From the NCBI GenBank assembly GCA_963170055.1, contig CAUJGJ010000304.1, positions 288,301 through 352,300 of the forward strand: DNA of 64,000 nt, read 5' to 3'. Shown here in pieces: positions 1 to 12,916 of the stretch. Numbering within the stretch: position 1 is the first letter of the stretch; the number at the start of each line of letters is the position of its first letter. Source of the DNA: Halisarca cf. caerulea. Lineage: Eukaryota > Porifera > Demospongiae > Chondrillida > Halisarcidae. Under the pieces are notes generated by a model. That model did no database searches and was not told where the DNA came from. It was given only the letters and a program-made list of their open reading frames with translations. Both the position numbers and the translations under genes were made by a program.

Positions 1-254
1 GTGTATGTGTGTACCGTACTTCCTCTAAAATTCATCCACCTAAAGATTTGTCACCGCTTTTGAAAGTGCCCAAATGCCTCTAATCGACGATGAAATCGTT
101 TGGTATCAATTTGTGTTTGAGTTAATTATTACCAGCTATGGAAGCATGCTAGCAGACCCCAGTGTTCTGGAGTGTCAGAAGCAAAGTTTCCATGGTTGTT
201 GGATAGGGACCCTATAACGGCCATTCACCGAAACATTGCCATTTAGTGTCGGTT

Positions 255-302
255 TCGTCTGAAACATCGTCTGTATGAACTCTAAGGAGCTCTTCAGCTG
301 TT
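255..302 (-). CDS. Tentative glypican C-terminal coding segment
   Basis: An acceptor TTTGTTACAG at 304-303 leads into a frame that fits the phase-2 end of exon 4 and reads TAEELLRVHTDDVSDE before continuing through an acidic stretch and a Trp-Gln-Cys to a stop near 218. A possible donor (TTTCG|GTGAAT) lies inside it. The expected CWNG...RY motif is not clean in this frame. A different frame of the same stretch reads VNGRYRV, so the splice choice may be wrong or more exons may lie off the window. The right boundary of the exon is not fixed. Confidence 0.25.
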
Positions 303-524
303 CTGTAACAAACACTGATCAAATTTCTTAGCATAGTGATGTCCACATATCAAGCAGCTACTTTCAACACTGAACGAGTGGCCATTTAGTTATTGTAATT
401 TTTCATCAGCCACCTCTAAAGTTTCAACGCACACAGAAAGGTAACATATTTTGCTTATTAATCTACAATCTGACGACATTGAGTAAATTCATCACATGAC
501 GATTTTTTGGAGGAAACATGGTAG

Positions 525-526
<2 letters not shown>

Positions 527-560
<34 letters not shown>
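527..560. repeat. (CA)n microsatellite
   Basis: Uninterrupted CA run of about 17 units in the 3' part of the glypican gene. Confidence 0.9.
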
Positions 561-562
<2 letters not shown>

Positions 563-807
563 ATACCATGCCTATAATACAACTTAATTTGAAATACTGT
601 ATAATACTCAAACACATAGCCACTCAAACACATCCATCCAGAAAGATCTACAGTCCTATTTATTAAGACAATTTAAAACACCAACCATGTGTACATATGT
701 ACATACACTGGCTAATACTCCAAACACCACAAGTACAGCCCAAACTACCTGTACACAACAATATTTGTTACAAATCCTACATACATATATTATATACACG
801 TACATAC

Positions 808-3800
808 CTGTTTGTAGGACCACTGCACGCAGTACTAGTGGAATTGCTGCACATTTCAGTGACTGTAGTGGGGAAATACACACTGTTGATCCGCTTTGTA
901 ATGCAATCCACCTCACTTAGGGAAGCTTGAAGAAAATTAAGGCTTGCTTGACGACGATTTACATGACGTACACTCCTCTTTCCGATAACATTACGTGCAG
1001 TGAGTGATGTGCGACATCGACTGTTGATCTATAAGAAGAAATTACCATCATGTTATGACAAATGTACATACATAAAACACGTTGTAAGAACCACCACAAA
1101 GGTGGTATTTCTCACACAAAATGGCCAATTCCCATATCAAAAAACTATTAATTAGAATTAAATAAAACATTATTTTGAGTAGAATTCTAGCATCGATATG
1201 CTAAAACAGAAACTTTGGGACCTGGAAAGGGGTTTGTTTGAGTTGTTATAACAGTTTCAAGTGTATAGAGGTGGTTATTTGGGTACAGTGTAGCAATCTA
1301 TACAAACTTATGAAGAAGTTTGCTCACAGACAGCCAACTGTACAAGTTTCTAGATCTCTCAAAGAAAGAGTAACCCTCAGAGGTATAGAACTGCATGGCA
1401 CACACGAGGAATCGTATGTGCTGCATTTGTACTGTACAGTAATAAGTAATGTTTGCCGTGAACATGTTATTCTCTCCTCACACTATGTACTAGTCTACCT
1501 GTCTTACACATGTCTTAGTCTACCTGCTAGCCCCACAATTCTCCTGCATGGGCAACAAGAAGCACAGGGCTAGCCACTACTCTACTGCATACGTATATGT
1601 ACACCAATATAAATTGCTGAAGAAGGTGAGGGAACTGGATATATCTGAGACCTGGATAAGTGACGTTTCACTGCATACACCTGCACATACACATGAGCAT
1701 TGCTCACCTGAATTATGAGAAATGATGGTGGTCTCAAAATACCCATCACTGTCCTTAACACAGTCAAAGGCACTGAACTGAACATACGGGATGGATCAAA
1801 ATTTCCGATTGTGCTCTTAATCTCTTCTGCATTATCTCTCCAGTTATCAGCAACTTCTTTGATCACATTGTACGGATGTAGACAAATGTTCATTGCAGCC
1901 TGACACTCACTGCTACAAAGTGCTTTTGTACTACGGTCAGAGTAGGCACCACTGCAACCATCACAATACTGATATTTTGTCAAAAGGTCTGCACACTTTT
2001 CAGATAATCCTTCAGTCTCAACAGTTTCTGTATAATTGGATAGCAGTTGGCTAAACTGTACTACATGCGCAATTCGGATCAGAGAGTTTTCCATGTGAAA
2101 TCTTTCATTCTGCAGTGTACGGTTGTGCATAAATAAGTAAACGCCTTTCGAACACTGATCAAACTCTGTCGTATCAGGAACATTGCTATAGGTAGCCTTG
2201 AGTATCTTCTTAAAGACTTGAAACGCTGTATCCGTTATGAGAGTTTGAAGGCCACAAAGCTCTCTTTCTTTCAGCATATATTCACCTGCCACATCGAACA
2301 TGCCATCAAATAGTCCTCTTGTTTGATTGGAATAGTATGAATCAAAGAAACGTTGCACTTGTTCTTCAAAGAAGACTTTTTGCTCAGAAAGAAAGTGCAA
2401 AACATTTTCTGCAGCAAAAGACAGTGTACAACCAGAGTAGCATGCTAGCACTACAAAAGCCAGCAATATACAACAGTGCTAGTACTGTACAATACAGTAC
2501 CTACACCATCAAGGGCAAACTACGTGAAACTTGCTTAGTGTGTACCTCAAAGGAGACACAAAATCAGTACTTATTATCAGATCGTGGTATCTACTATCAG
2601 GGTTGGGTTTTGTACGTACTGCACATGAGGTATACACAGGGGTTGCATGGTTTATGTACGTACATGAGGTACATATATACAGGGGCAGAATGGGGATTGA
2701 GTACGTACTTACTATCCAGGAGTACACATGTGCTAAACCAGGTACTTACTAAGCAAGTTCCGCTGTACACTGTATGTACATAACAATATTATACTCACAA
2801 ATGTACTACGTAGCTATCAGTATTACTTCTACAATACTGTACATGAAGGAGTGGGAGAGCAAAGAGTACTTACTATCCAGGAGAATGTACTAATCATGGC
2901 ACTAGCTAACCAAACCATAAACAAGCAACAAGGAATCAAAGACAGAGAAACAACTATGGTGGATTCCTAGATAAACTGGACTTATCAGGACATATAGTAG
3001 ATCATAATAATTGAAGACACACCTGTACACTATGTACTGATTGTTATCGGAATTAATCTGCAAAGCCAACCAATTCTGCTAGATTAATCTGAACTTCCTA
3101 AACTTTTATGTAATCATTAATTATGAAATAATATACAGCGGAATCATTATAAAAAACACTTACAGTGAATTTCTGCATATAGTGAACAAATACATGTAAC
3201 CCAGTGAATGCTCTTATATGACACTTCTACTGGTTATAGTGAATTTCGGATATAGTGAATAATTTATAGTGTCCCCTGGGGTTCGTTATAATGAGATTCC
3301 ACTGCATGTATGTACCCCTGATAACACATTATACGTATACAACAGCAAATACATTGATATACACTCACCAGCACAAAAGTACATTGACATTAAGTCCACA
3401 AAACACAACATCTCTCACTGTACACGTCAGAACCACCACAGACAATACAAAATTACTGATGCATATTACGTACGTGTAAAGCTAGTGTATTATCAAGATC
3501 ATAATATTATGCATATCAATAGGACTACGTGTACCGTGCACACATGCTCATGATAGTGTTAAATTTCTTGCTATGATCAGAAGATGTTATAGATACATTC
3601 TTCCATTCGAGGAGGAATTTTATATCATTATTCTAGCAGCTAAACAAGCACATACAGTATACAAACAGTTCTTGCATCACCATATGCTGATTATCAGTTC
3701 AACTACGTATATTACACACATATGCATGTAAGTCAGTTATACAGTGAAACATACAGAATTCAGCCCTCCACGGGCATCAAACAAGATGACAGATTTCAGA

Positions 3801-5956
3801 GACTGTCAATTTATCCTGTGTTTCTTAATATTATAGTCAAACATGGTGGGTGTGCCTTTGATCAATTTTATAACAGTTTTAGAGAGAATGTTCATCTTAC
3901 TAAGGTGTCAGATTACAAAGGTTCCACTGCATCCCTCATATATACCACAGTATTAACCCCTTATACTTATTTCTTATACATACATACAAAGCAGTAATCC
4001 CCCATAGATACAACTGTTACAGTAGTAATCCTTCATAGCAGTGAATATAGTAGCCTTTCATAGATCAGCTGCCTTGCATGATATATGTGTATAACACTGC
4101 ATTACTGAGACATCTGTACTATCTACCTATCCCACGTAGGTTTTCAGTACAAACATTACTACAGTGAAACCTCTCTAATCCCCCTTGGGGCCGGGAGAAG
4201 ATGGCTAGATTAGAGAGGTGGCCGGAATAGACAGGTCCATTCCAATAAGTGGGTAACCTCTGGGATTAAAACGGCTGGTTTAGACAGTGTGACTGACTTA
4301 GAGAGGCTTGGATTACAGAGGTTTCCCTGTACGTAGATCATAGTGGAACACACAAGTATGTACATAGTCTGGCATATCTGACCCTTTCCTCTGATTTTAT
4401 AATGCAAGGTTAACATCTTACTATATAAAAATCAAGGAAAAAGTTGGCTAGTCTATAGTCTATATAAGTATATCCATAGATACTCCAACCACATATATCA
4501 TATTATGTACCATAGAGTATCTGTGGTATTATAACTCAAGGAAAGTTAAACGCCAATGTTTTATACAGTATAGAATCGCTGTGTAATCGTGCCGTGTTAT
4601 TTAAAAATAATACCCAAGGGAATAACACTGCAAAGAAATGCTAGAGAGAGGGTTGAAACTATTGTGAGGGTAGTCTCACTAGCCAAACCCTACCATCGCT
4701 GAATGTCTCTGCCATATATTAACCACTTTTTGTAGCGGTTAAAATGGTGGAGCAATTCAGCAAAGATAGACTCTGACTAGCAAGACCAATTGTGAGGTAC
4801 CACCAGTTAAGGGTGCATATGAGAAGTCTCCCCTGGAGAAAAAAAAATTCCTAATCTTTAAAAGGTAGCATCTCAGGCCATTTTAACCACTTCAGTAGGT
4901 ATATAAGTAGTTTTTCCCCACAGTCCTCTGTGATGTTATAGCATGCATGAACATATTCAAGGCTCTGAAGTCAGTTTGCATCAAGCAGAAATCTACCATA
5001 AAAGAGATTGCCTTAGCAGGCTCCACTAAACACTTATCCACACAAACATAGATCCTATAACAAAAACACTTCTTAAACTACAGTTGAACCTCTAATAGTG
5101 GACCACAAGAAGGGCACAGTGCAATAAAATGCTCAAAAAGGGCACAAATTGAGCTAGGTCCAAGATATTTCTTCACTACATTTTCAACTTGAAAAAGAGG
5201 ATAACCTCTCTTCAAAGGATAGAGCTGCAGCAGAATACGAACTATATGTAGGTACTATTGTCCCCAAAAGTGTATTCTATCATATAATATAGGAGGTAGT
5301 AAACAGGGAAATAAAGGTGGAGTGATTAGACTAGTTTTACTATAGGGTAAAGCGGATAAATGTGGAACGGCAGGGTAATGTAGGACGGGCGGTGGGGGAT
5401 CAAAAGTAGCGTCAACCACGAGCTACACACATCATTTTCAATACTGTTGTCATCCATGAGAGCTCAGCAGTAGCAAGTATGGCGAGACAGCTTAACCATA
5501 GATTCTGAAAAACGGTTCAGTACCTATGGCTTGACCATGATAGCAAAGTAAAAGCCCTGTCCCAAATTACCTCGCTTTGCCCCAATTATCGCAAACGTTC
5601 AACACTCACTTCGATACGCGTCTTGTGAACATGTCGCTGTGACTGATTCTATGCGCTTCTTCATAGCGCTCTTAAAGTCCGTCTTCGCTTTTGCCTTCAG
5701 TTGGGATACCGCCAGTGGAGAGCAACAGGATGTCGCCGAACTACACGCTCCACCTGCAAACACAACACAAGATCTAAGAGGGTTATCTTCAATGAAATAC
5801 GTACACACTCTAACCTGTACTGGTTGGCTGGTCGTTCAAGACGGACGGCTGCAGAATACCGTCAAAGAATGTCCTTGCATTATCACAATTCGGTTCAGTT
5901 TGTGCCCTTGAGAACAATCCAAGGCTCAAAATCAGGACAGAAAGAAACTTATTCAT
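808..5956 (-). CDS. Glypican-family heparan sulphate proteoglycan core protein (four coding exons, 3' end uncertain)
   Basis: Glypicans are GPI-anchored cell-surface proteoglycans that modulate Wnt, Hedgehog, FGF and BMP ligands. Exons on the minus strand: 5956-5815 (ATG at 5956), 5753-5610, 2408-1708, 1028-808. Phases join exactly (1, 1, 0, 2) and every intron is GT-AG; the first intron is only 61 nt. Exon 1 encodes a signal peptide (MNKFLSVLILSLGLFSRAQT) followed by an early Cys. Exon 2 carries the family TSCC motif with a following DFKSAM segment. Exon 3 has the long helical region and, near its end, the YCDGCSG...CSSEC...MNICL cysteine cluster that matches the glypican YCxxCxG...C..YC..V..GCL block. 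Exon 4 continues with Cys residues before the expected CWNG region. Residues 1-402 are covered; a full glypican is about 550. The serine-glycine attachment region and GPI signal are not seen. Assignment from remembered family alignment; no search was run. Confidence 0.82.
1708..2408 (-). CDS. Glypican exon 3: helical core and cysteine cluster
   Basis: This is the largest coding exon, 233 codons plus two leading bases. The acceptor is TTTTGCTGCAG at 2410-2409 and the donor is CAG|GTGAGC at 1708-1707. The open frame continues upstream past the acceptor, but that extension has no ATG before an in-frame stop, so it is intron. Three N-glycosylation sequons are visible (NQT, NRT, NYT). The cluster KYQYCDGCSGAYSD through ECQAAMNICL is the clearest family signature. 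After the donor the frame runs on as translated intron. Confidence 0.83.
2521..2767. mobile_element. TIR element with ACTTGCTTAGT arms
   Basis: Left arm GTGAAACTTGCTTAGTGTGT and right arm GGTACTTACTAAGCAAGTTC form an imperfect inverted pair about 247 bp apart. Words of ATGAGGTA and TACTATCAGG type repeat inside. It is in glypican intron 2, just upstream of exon 3. Confidence 0.5.
3136..3304. mobile_element. CAG...CTG TIR element, TATAGTGAAT words
   Basis: Begins CAGCGGAATCATTATAA and ends TTATAATGAGATTCCACTG. The word TATAGTGAAT/ACAGTGAAT occurs at least five times in 170 bp. In glypican intron 2. Confidence 0.6.
4162..4329. mobile_element. CAG...CTG TIR element (pogo/Tigger-like ends), TCTAATCC words
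   Basis: Begins CAGTGAAACCTCTCTAATCC and ends GGATTACAGAGGTTTCCCTG. CAGTxxAACCTCT ends with a TA target are typical of pogo/Tigger-type Tc1-mariner elements. The word TTAGAGAGG recurs in the interior. In glypican intron 2. Confidence 0.7.
5815..5956 (-). CDS. Glypican exon 1: signal peptide
   Basis: The ATG at 5956 opens a frame of 47 codons plus one base. It has a Lys near the start, a hydrophobic core (FLSVLILSLGLF) and a small-residue cleavage region, then an NCDNA segment. The donor after ACAG (GTTAGA) leaves phase 1, which the next exon completes as Gly. I chose this start because it alone supplies a secretion signal and splices in frame to the TSCC exon; the gene has no usable ATG at the exon 3 boundary. 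Confidence 0.8.
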
Positions 5957-6400
5957 TGTGGATTACTCGATCCGTACCCGTCGCTTCCCTGTGTTCAATT
6001 TGAAAGATTTCTACCGCTGATTCACAGTACTCGTCTGTGCTTTCCACCACAAACTGTTATCCAATATAGCTGAGGTAGGCTTTATGAAGCCTTAGAATGG
6101 CTCCATTTCCGTCAACGGCCTAGTTCCGTCGCGTCAGGAGTTAAAAATAAAATTGCAAGATCCACGCTTGGTGGAATCATAGACACTATAAAAATTAATA
6201 TTATAGTGTCTATGGTATAATCATTAGTGAATATGGAGCTACGTCATGATATGAAATTGCTATCATCAGTGAAAAATTGATCGAGAGTCTAATCAACGTG
6301 AATGTCACGTGCAGGGAAAAAGCTACGTATCAGTTCAAAATGACGTAATAAAGTTCACCAAACCACACCAAAGAGCAGCGTCACAGCTGCACTTGCAAAA
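5957..6400 (-). promoter_or_regulatory. Presumed glypican upstream region
   Basis: Sequence immediately 5' of the glypican ATG. It contains a TGACGTAA CRE-like site at about 6341 and a perfect 14-bp inverted repeat (arms 6178-6191 and 6201-6214, 9-nt loop). No TATA box is obvious. Promoter status is inferred only from position. Confidence 0.3.
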
Positions 6401-6940
6401 CAGACCTCTACTAGTTGCTAAACTTGTATGGCTTCAGTGTCTTTGATGTTCAATACACAAAGAGTCCTAGCAATCACCATGCAATTGGATATATGAGTGA
6501 ATGCAGTGTTTTGAATGCACAATCATATTTATCACCTTTGTGCTTTGCATGCAAGTGCTTGTACATGCTTACACCACATAGAGTCTACATACAAAAATTC
6601 ACATATGGTTATGATTATGAATCTTATTTAAACTGGGAAGGCCTTTAGCCTAATGAAGACTACTTTGCAAGGCACCCATGTGCAGCAACAATACAAAAAT
6701 GAAATGAAATACCCAAAAACATGCATAAAAGGCATGCACTAAAGTATATTAGAAGATGGAATTATACAAAAATTATACAAAATTATATCAAAGTAAGAGT
6801 TAAGATTACTAATAATGAAAGAATTGACAGGACAAGAATAGCTAGTTCTGAAGTAAATAATTATACATACAACGAGTGAACTGACTCAGTGATTCAGTAT
6901 TCCGGATGGAGCTGGGAATACTATACACGCATACACTCAT

Positions 6941-7241
<301 letters not shown>

Positions 7242-7901
7242 CTCATTCGTAATCACAAATTAAATGTAAATGCACACATGTGGTCTAGTATATCCCTAGC
7301 TGTTGTATGCAGAAATAAGCCTGCAGCTGGCTAGGCTGGTTCATACTTATAGGGCCAACACCAGGGCAGTGACGGTCATTATAGATGGCAGGTTGCTCAT
7401 GCACAAGTGATGTATTCCTACACCACAATAACTATTATAAACAGATATGACCCACTGCAATAACTTTTGCTGTTAATAGTATAGTCTGCAAAGTAGTCGT
7501 CTCAATTGATAGTTTCAGGCAATACAAGGACTATTTTGATGTACTGCAGACAATTAAAAGTTGTAAATACTTGCCTTAAATTCTAAGACTTCAAGATACA
7601 AAGAAAAGTATGCTGGTTCATTGGAAGCCAATAATAGAATCAAATTTATAGCATGCACTGTAGTACGTACATACTACTAGCTCCTCATTATGGCTCTCTG
7701 CCACATACATGTACATTAATCATTACTAACAGAAATATCTTGGCTGGCTATTCACATATGGCTTTGAAGTGTTTTGCCAAATCTCGTGGCATGTGAACGA
7801 ACCTGCATGACTGGAAACTCTTTTCATGCAGTACATCGCTCATAATTATATAAAATTATGCATTTGGTGAATCTGACCAGTAAATAGGATAAGAAATACA
7901 G

Positions 7902-8064
7902 CAGAATCTCTTATAACAAACTCCCCTAACAGTCAACACCATAATAGATTGATTGTACTGGCCCAGATAGATTGCTATGCATGTAAAACAACCTCTGAAT
8001 AGCGTAAAACTGTTTTTCAGTTCCTAAAGTGTCCATTATAGAGAGGTTGCACTCAGTTCCACTG
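7902..8064. mobile_element. CAG...CTG TIR element, TTATAACAAACT words
   Basis: Left end CAGAATCTCTTATAACAAAC, right end TTATAGAGAGGTTGCACTCAG...CCACTG. A related copy lies at 51602-51738. Confidence 0.55.
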
Positions 8065-8409
8065 TATCCCTTTATGCAGTTTTCTACATGCCTCTATGCA
8101 ACAATTGCAATGCCTTGAATGAGATATGGTGTATTGCGATATATCAGGTATCAGGTATACTTATTTTACCTGGGGAGCTGTTAGCCAGGGACTACTCTAC
8201 CCAGCAACCATGCAGAAGACAAAACATCATACAAAAGAGACTACAAAATGGGATATGGTTCAATAAAAATAAAATAAAGTGGAAATTGATGTTGTAGCAG
8301 ATTCTGAAGTAGACAGCATGCATTAGGAGTGGGAAAAATTTAATATTGTGTTTAATATTCATGCAATTCATTCAATAGTGTATTAATACTAATATTTACT
8401 ATGTATTCA

Positions 8410-8525
8410 CTTAATATTATTAATTTTATTATTATTGATTTTATTTATTATACTTTTCTGTACTATGTTGTTCTTTCCTGGGTGCCTTCGCTGTAACCTC
8501 TGGCTATTGGCCTCCCCAGTTTAAA
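8410..8525 (+). repeat. Dispersed repeat tail (CTGGGTGCC...GGCTA...CCCCAG)
   Basis: Shares CTGGGTGCCTTCGCTGTAAC with CTCTGGCTA and CCCCAGTTT further on; the same tail is found inverted at about 38210-38275 and, diverged, at about 8160-8205. Probably a LINE or SINE 3' end. Confidence 0.4.
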
Positions 8526-8982
8526 AAAAAGATTCCCTATATCCTAATAGGAAAAGAGTTGTTCATGAGTTGTTGCATAACTGTTACAAGGATCGAAATT
8601 AGATACAAGCAGCCTACATGGATATCAATGACACTGTATACCGAAGGAAACAACTGTGATCATTTACACTATAGAAGTAAGCAATTATACTCACAATGCA
8701 ATATATTGCAATTCCAGGCAATACAATTTAGATGTGGTGAAATTAATACATTGTTGGATATGTTCTGCATATGTCATTCCTCGATACATAGCATTGCCAA
8801 TACTAATGCAACACTTTGAAGTATACTCACAGATATAATCCACTTATCACTTTTCTATACAGGACACCATGAAGCTGCTTGGCTGTATAGTTCATATACT
8901 ACAATACATGTCTTTAGTCTTGTAACAAAAAGTTAAATATGTTATTCACACAATATATGACATATGATATAATAATGCATTG

Positions 8983-9155
8983 CAGTGAAACCTCTGTAAT
9001 CTGAGCCTCTGTAAATCGACACACTATCTAAACTGGCCATAATGTTTGGTCCAAAAAGTCACTCATATATTGGAATGAACCTGTCTATTCCAACCACCTA
9101 TAGAATCCAGCCTAGTTTCATGCTCTGAATGTGGTCGGATAAGAAAGGTTTCACT
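8983..9155. mobile_element. CAG...CTG TIR element
   Basis: Begins CAGTGAAACCTCTGTAATCT and ends GGATAAGAAAGGTTTCACTG, with TA flanking the right end. Same family as 4162-4329. Confidence 0.7.
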
Positions 9156-10899
9156 GTAGTAAGATGCAGAATATTGCATTTACGTACCATTACTATCCAT
9201 TAGTTTCCTACGTACTGAGCAATAATTTAATGCTTGAAAGAATCTGACAACACACGTACATTAGCAACATACCAGCACATGCTTAGACAATGGCAAACCA
9301 TTACACCATAAATAATGGGTGGATAGTTGTAACTATAACACCAGCACCCTTCTTCAAGACCCAACAAACTTACTAACTTAGTCACCAATCACAGTCAATT
9401 TCTTTAGCAGACCTAGAACCAGCCATGTTAAATCACAGTGTGGCATAACAATGGTATCCCAATGCATATGTGCTGCCAAAAGATAGCTATAATTGCATAA
9501 TCTTGACAATGCAATTGTTAATATACACAACTGTGATTGCACTGTACATGTGGATCCTGAAGCAGCACAGTGGAGGCATCTCCTGCGTACTGCTGCTATT
9601 GCTTTGAATATGGCCAACAGCCGAGAAGCATAATAATATTAATGATTGCACTTCAGTGTATTGATATGGGTACAAAACCAGTGTTCTCCCTAGGTATCTT
9701 GAGGCACGTCGATCCTACCATAGATTTCTAGTATCTATGGTCCAACATACCTTCTTTTGAAAATTTAATACTATATTTGTAGGACAACAACATGCTTGCA
9801 TTCAAAGAATATTGAAAATCTATGCTTAGCTATAGTTCAAATCATTTGAAGCTGTAGTAGGTATACATACGTACATTATGATGATGTATGTACATATGTT
9901 CAACATGCAAGAACACTGAAACCAAACTGTCTCAAAACCAATCTGTGCACAACAATGTAAGGCAGCATGGGCATTTTAAATGATCTGGTGTAATTTTGCT
10001 GTCACTGCAACATGCCTCAACAAATAGGTTGAGGAACAATTCTAAAAGTGATACAGGGAGGCAAAATATACAATCTACCACTTGTTTGCGTCTTCCTAAT
10101 TACTTAAATACACCCTTGTATAGCACTCTGCCTTCATGCACCACAATGATCAAACAGTTGAAGAGCTACAACCTCAGATGCTTGCCATTTGTCCCTATCC
10201 ACAGGCTTTGGAAAAATCAAATCAGTTGATATCTGACATACATATATCACTACTAAGTTACCGAAATATGTATAATACGGTAAATCATTCTAAGCAAATT
10301 GCGGACATGTAATGGATAGACCAATGGAGAAAAACACCACTGTTAAGACCACTGCCCTGAGCACTTGTCTGCCCGACCCACAGGTTCCAGAAAATACCAA
10401 AACCATAGAGGCCAGAACAGTGTTAAGCTATTGAATTTATCAGATCTAGCTGTAGGTTATGAGCTGCAATTTCAGTATGCCATAGCCTCTGCTACCCTGC
10501 AAAGATGGCAGCGCAAATGGATTGGCCCATGGTGGTTTGTAGATTTGCCCAGGCAGTATACTCGAGTATATTAGAGTAAACGCGACTGCTGCAAAATTCT
10601 GGAAAGAAACTACATGTTCTTTACTCGTTGCAATCCTTTATGGTGGTATTATTTCAATCACAGAGACATGAAACACCAAGAAATTACAAAGTAGTACAGT
10701 TTCCCCGGCGCAAGCTAGTGATCAAAACTTCAACGCCAGATCCTCGGTCGCTATTGTTTTCCTATCAGTAAAGCCCAGCCTGGAGTGAGACTTGAAGAAC
10801 CAGATCTTAAATTCTGCCAAAAATGTTTCATGTACTAGTCTGGCGCACCCGTTCCCTTTAGCTTTGTCTCTTGTCGCGAGCCAGCTGTGGTGGTCTCGT

Positions 10900-11025
10900 G
10901 CACCAGATCGCCATTCACAGCCGAGGGCGTGTATAGTGGGTGTGTGCTTTTAAATGGCGTGAGGGTGTAGGTCGAGTGTAGGTGAAGTGAAGCATTTAGT
11001 ATTGTTTTCTGTGATTTATTATCAA
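10900..11025 (+). promoter_or_regulatory. Possible 5' non-coding exon / promoter region of the JIP gene
   Basis: The first coding exon of the JIP gene starts with an acceptor at 14328, which requires an upstream non-coding exon. A good donor (TATCAAG|GTGAGTT) sits at 11025-11026 in a more GC-rich, repeat-free stretch (10700-11500). Placement is a guess from splice signal and position only; other donors in the interval are possible. Confidence 0.22.
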
Positions 11026-11692
11026 GGTGAGTTAGTTTGTGATGCAGACACAAAGAAAATATCACCTGTATCATTTCGTACAGTCATTGTAGTCATACAA
11101 GTCCTGTTGTCTATCTTTTTCGAAACTTAAGCGCGACAGAAGTTTTTTGCGTGATTGTTCTATTTCTCTTGTTTAAATCGAGTTCATACTTTATTTAGAC
11201 ATACATCACATACGTCAGTGCTCAAAATTCCCTCACCTACTGACAATTTTGTGATAGAGACCAAGAAAAATACCCCAAATATGGTTCGTATCTCAGCCGA
11301 ACTGCGGTTAGGCACGATTGGTTTTCATTTTACACAACTCACATTTAAGGCTTCGAATAATGTGCTGTATTCGCTTGCACACCATTCCCGGCCTGTCTCC
11401 AAGTTCTTCTAAGACGTACGTGTGCGAGTACGTGTTCCATTGTTGAGTGGAACCATGCAGTATCCGGTTGGTTTCCTTATTTAATGCTTTTAAGGCTCTT
11501 GTCCACTATCGCAATCCAAGAATCTTTGGTATTAACCACGCTAGGCTTCACAGATTCCTATTGCACAATAGTGTAGGATAGCGGTTCTGCATACGTCCTG
11601 CGTATTTCAAAGTGCCTTTGACAATCTTTGTGAGTCTGTGAGTTATACAAGCCCATGTAATTTCTAGAGAGTTTTATTGCTACGTTTATTAA

Positions 11693-11724
<32 letters not shown>

Positions 11725-12077
11725 ATTATAGTGGTCTTGGAATGTTGTGGTTGTCATGGCATGCATATTGTCTTGTCCCTATCTTAACTGTGTGAATAGA
11801 AATGTTCTAAACCCTTTGTCGTGATCGTAGACGCATGTATGGAGATGTGATAGTGTTTAGTCCAGACTATATTAAGTATGGTTCAGTCTTCTGCTTCGGG
11901 CAAGCATGTTTTCCTTGTCGTTGTATAGGTAGGAATAGTATATGGAGGGAATCCCTTTTGCCTTTGGTTGGTGAAGGGCATTGTGTGTGGTCCCTTATTT
12001 TTTTCTGACCAGTGTACTGTATTTTTCCATTTGTGATTAGCATATATACATACATATTATTATCTACAAACTTATTG

Positions 12078-12252
12078 CAGTCGAACTTGGTTAGTAAGTA
12101 CCTGGGATAATACATAGTGCATATGTACTCCTGGATAGTAATTTCTCCTTGTTTTCTCCCTACATCATGTATAGTACTGATTACTGTAAGTGCTTCTGAT
12201 AATAGGTACTTTATGTTGGACACAGATGGCCCTTACTAACCAAGTTCCACTG
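12078..12252. mobile_element. CAG...CTG TIR element, TTGGTTAGTAAGTACC words
   Basis: Begins CAGTCGAACTTGGTTAGTAA and ends CTTACTAACCAAGTTCCACTG. The phrase 'constant tracts of TTACTATCAG / GGATAGTAA' recurs inside. Related ends appear at 21673 (partial) and 62676-62851. Confidence 0.65.
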
Positions 12253-12461
12253 TGTGTTCCTCGGTGCATACATACATACATAGGTCAGCCATTTTGTTGT
12301 GATGTCACAATCATGTATAGTAGAACCACTCAGCCAGCCATCATCAATCAGTCTATTGGCATTAGATGTCCTTTGTTTAATATTATACTGACTACACCCT
12401 TGCTATTGCTAAAGTCACTTACTATCAGCAGAGTAGAAAGCAATTGATTATTAGGTGGGTG

Positions 12462-12481
12462 GGGGGGGGGGGGGGGGGGGG
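12462..12481. repeat. Poly-G run of about 20
   Basis: Similar G/C homopolymer runs occur at 14154-14166, 28566-28586, 45571-45583 and 55107-55122. Read or assembly length at these is likely unreliable. Confidence 0.9.
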
Positions 12482-12625
12482 TATTATGACGTATGTGTTC
12501 AGTATTCTTATTTACAGTAAGTCAAACATCAAATATGTAAATATGTCAAAACTTTCCTTCTTTCAGCTTGCTGTGGGTGCTAATAGGAAAGTGTAACATA
12601 ATTCAAACAAGCTTGTGCAGGGTTG

Positions 12626-12748
12626 CATCGAGAAAACGTAAAAGAGGAGCCAATAACACAATGCACTGTCAGTGCATTGTGTTATTGGCTCCTCTTTTAC
12701 ATTTTCTCGATGTACTTCACATATGTCGTCTGACATTTGTGAAGTACA
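12626..12748. repeat. Long hairpin followed by short hairpin
   Basis: Arms 12626-12668 and 12670-12712 are inverted with one mismatch in 43 bp and a single-base centre. Immediately after, arms 12711-12727 and 12732-12748 form a 17-bp hairpin with a 4-nt loop. Confidence 0.85.
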
Positions 12749-12916
12749 GTACATACGTATGCAGTAATTGTGGAGATGCCACTAGGTATGGGGGGGGTAG
12801 CATTTATGTACAAGCTGGTTCATGCATACATTAGCCCTTTTAACCATTTTAGTAGGATTATTGCTATACGTATCTTTCCTTCAGTCGCCCATATATGCGT
12901 ACATATGTAGTATAAT

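Noticed and set aside
2480..2784. 154-codon plus-strand frame over the glypican exon 3 start
   Set aside because: Antisense shadow of the glypican exon and a TIR element.
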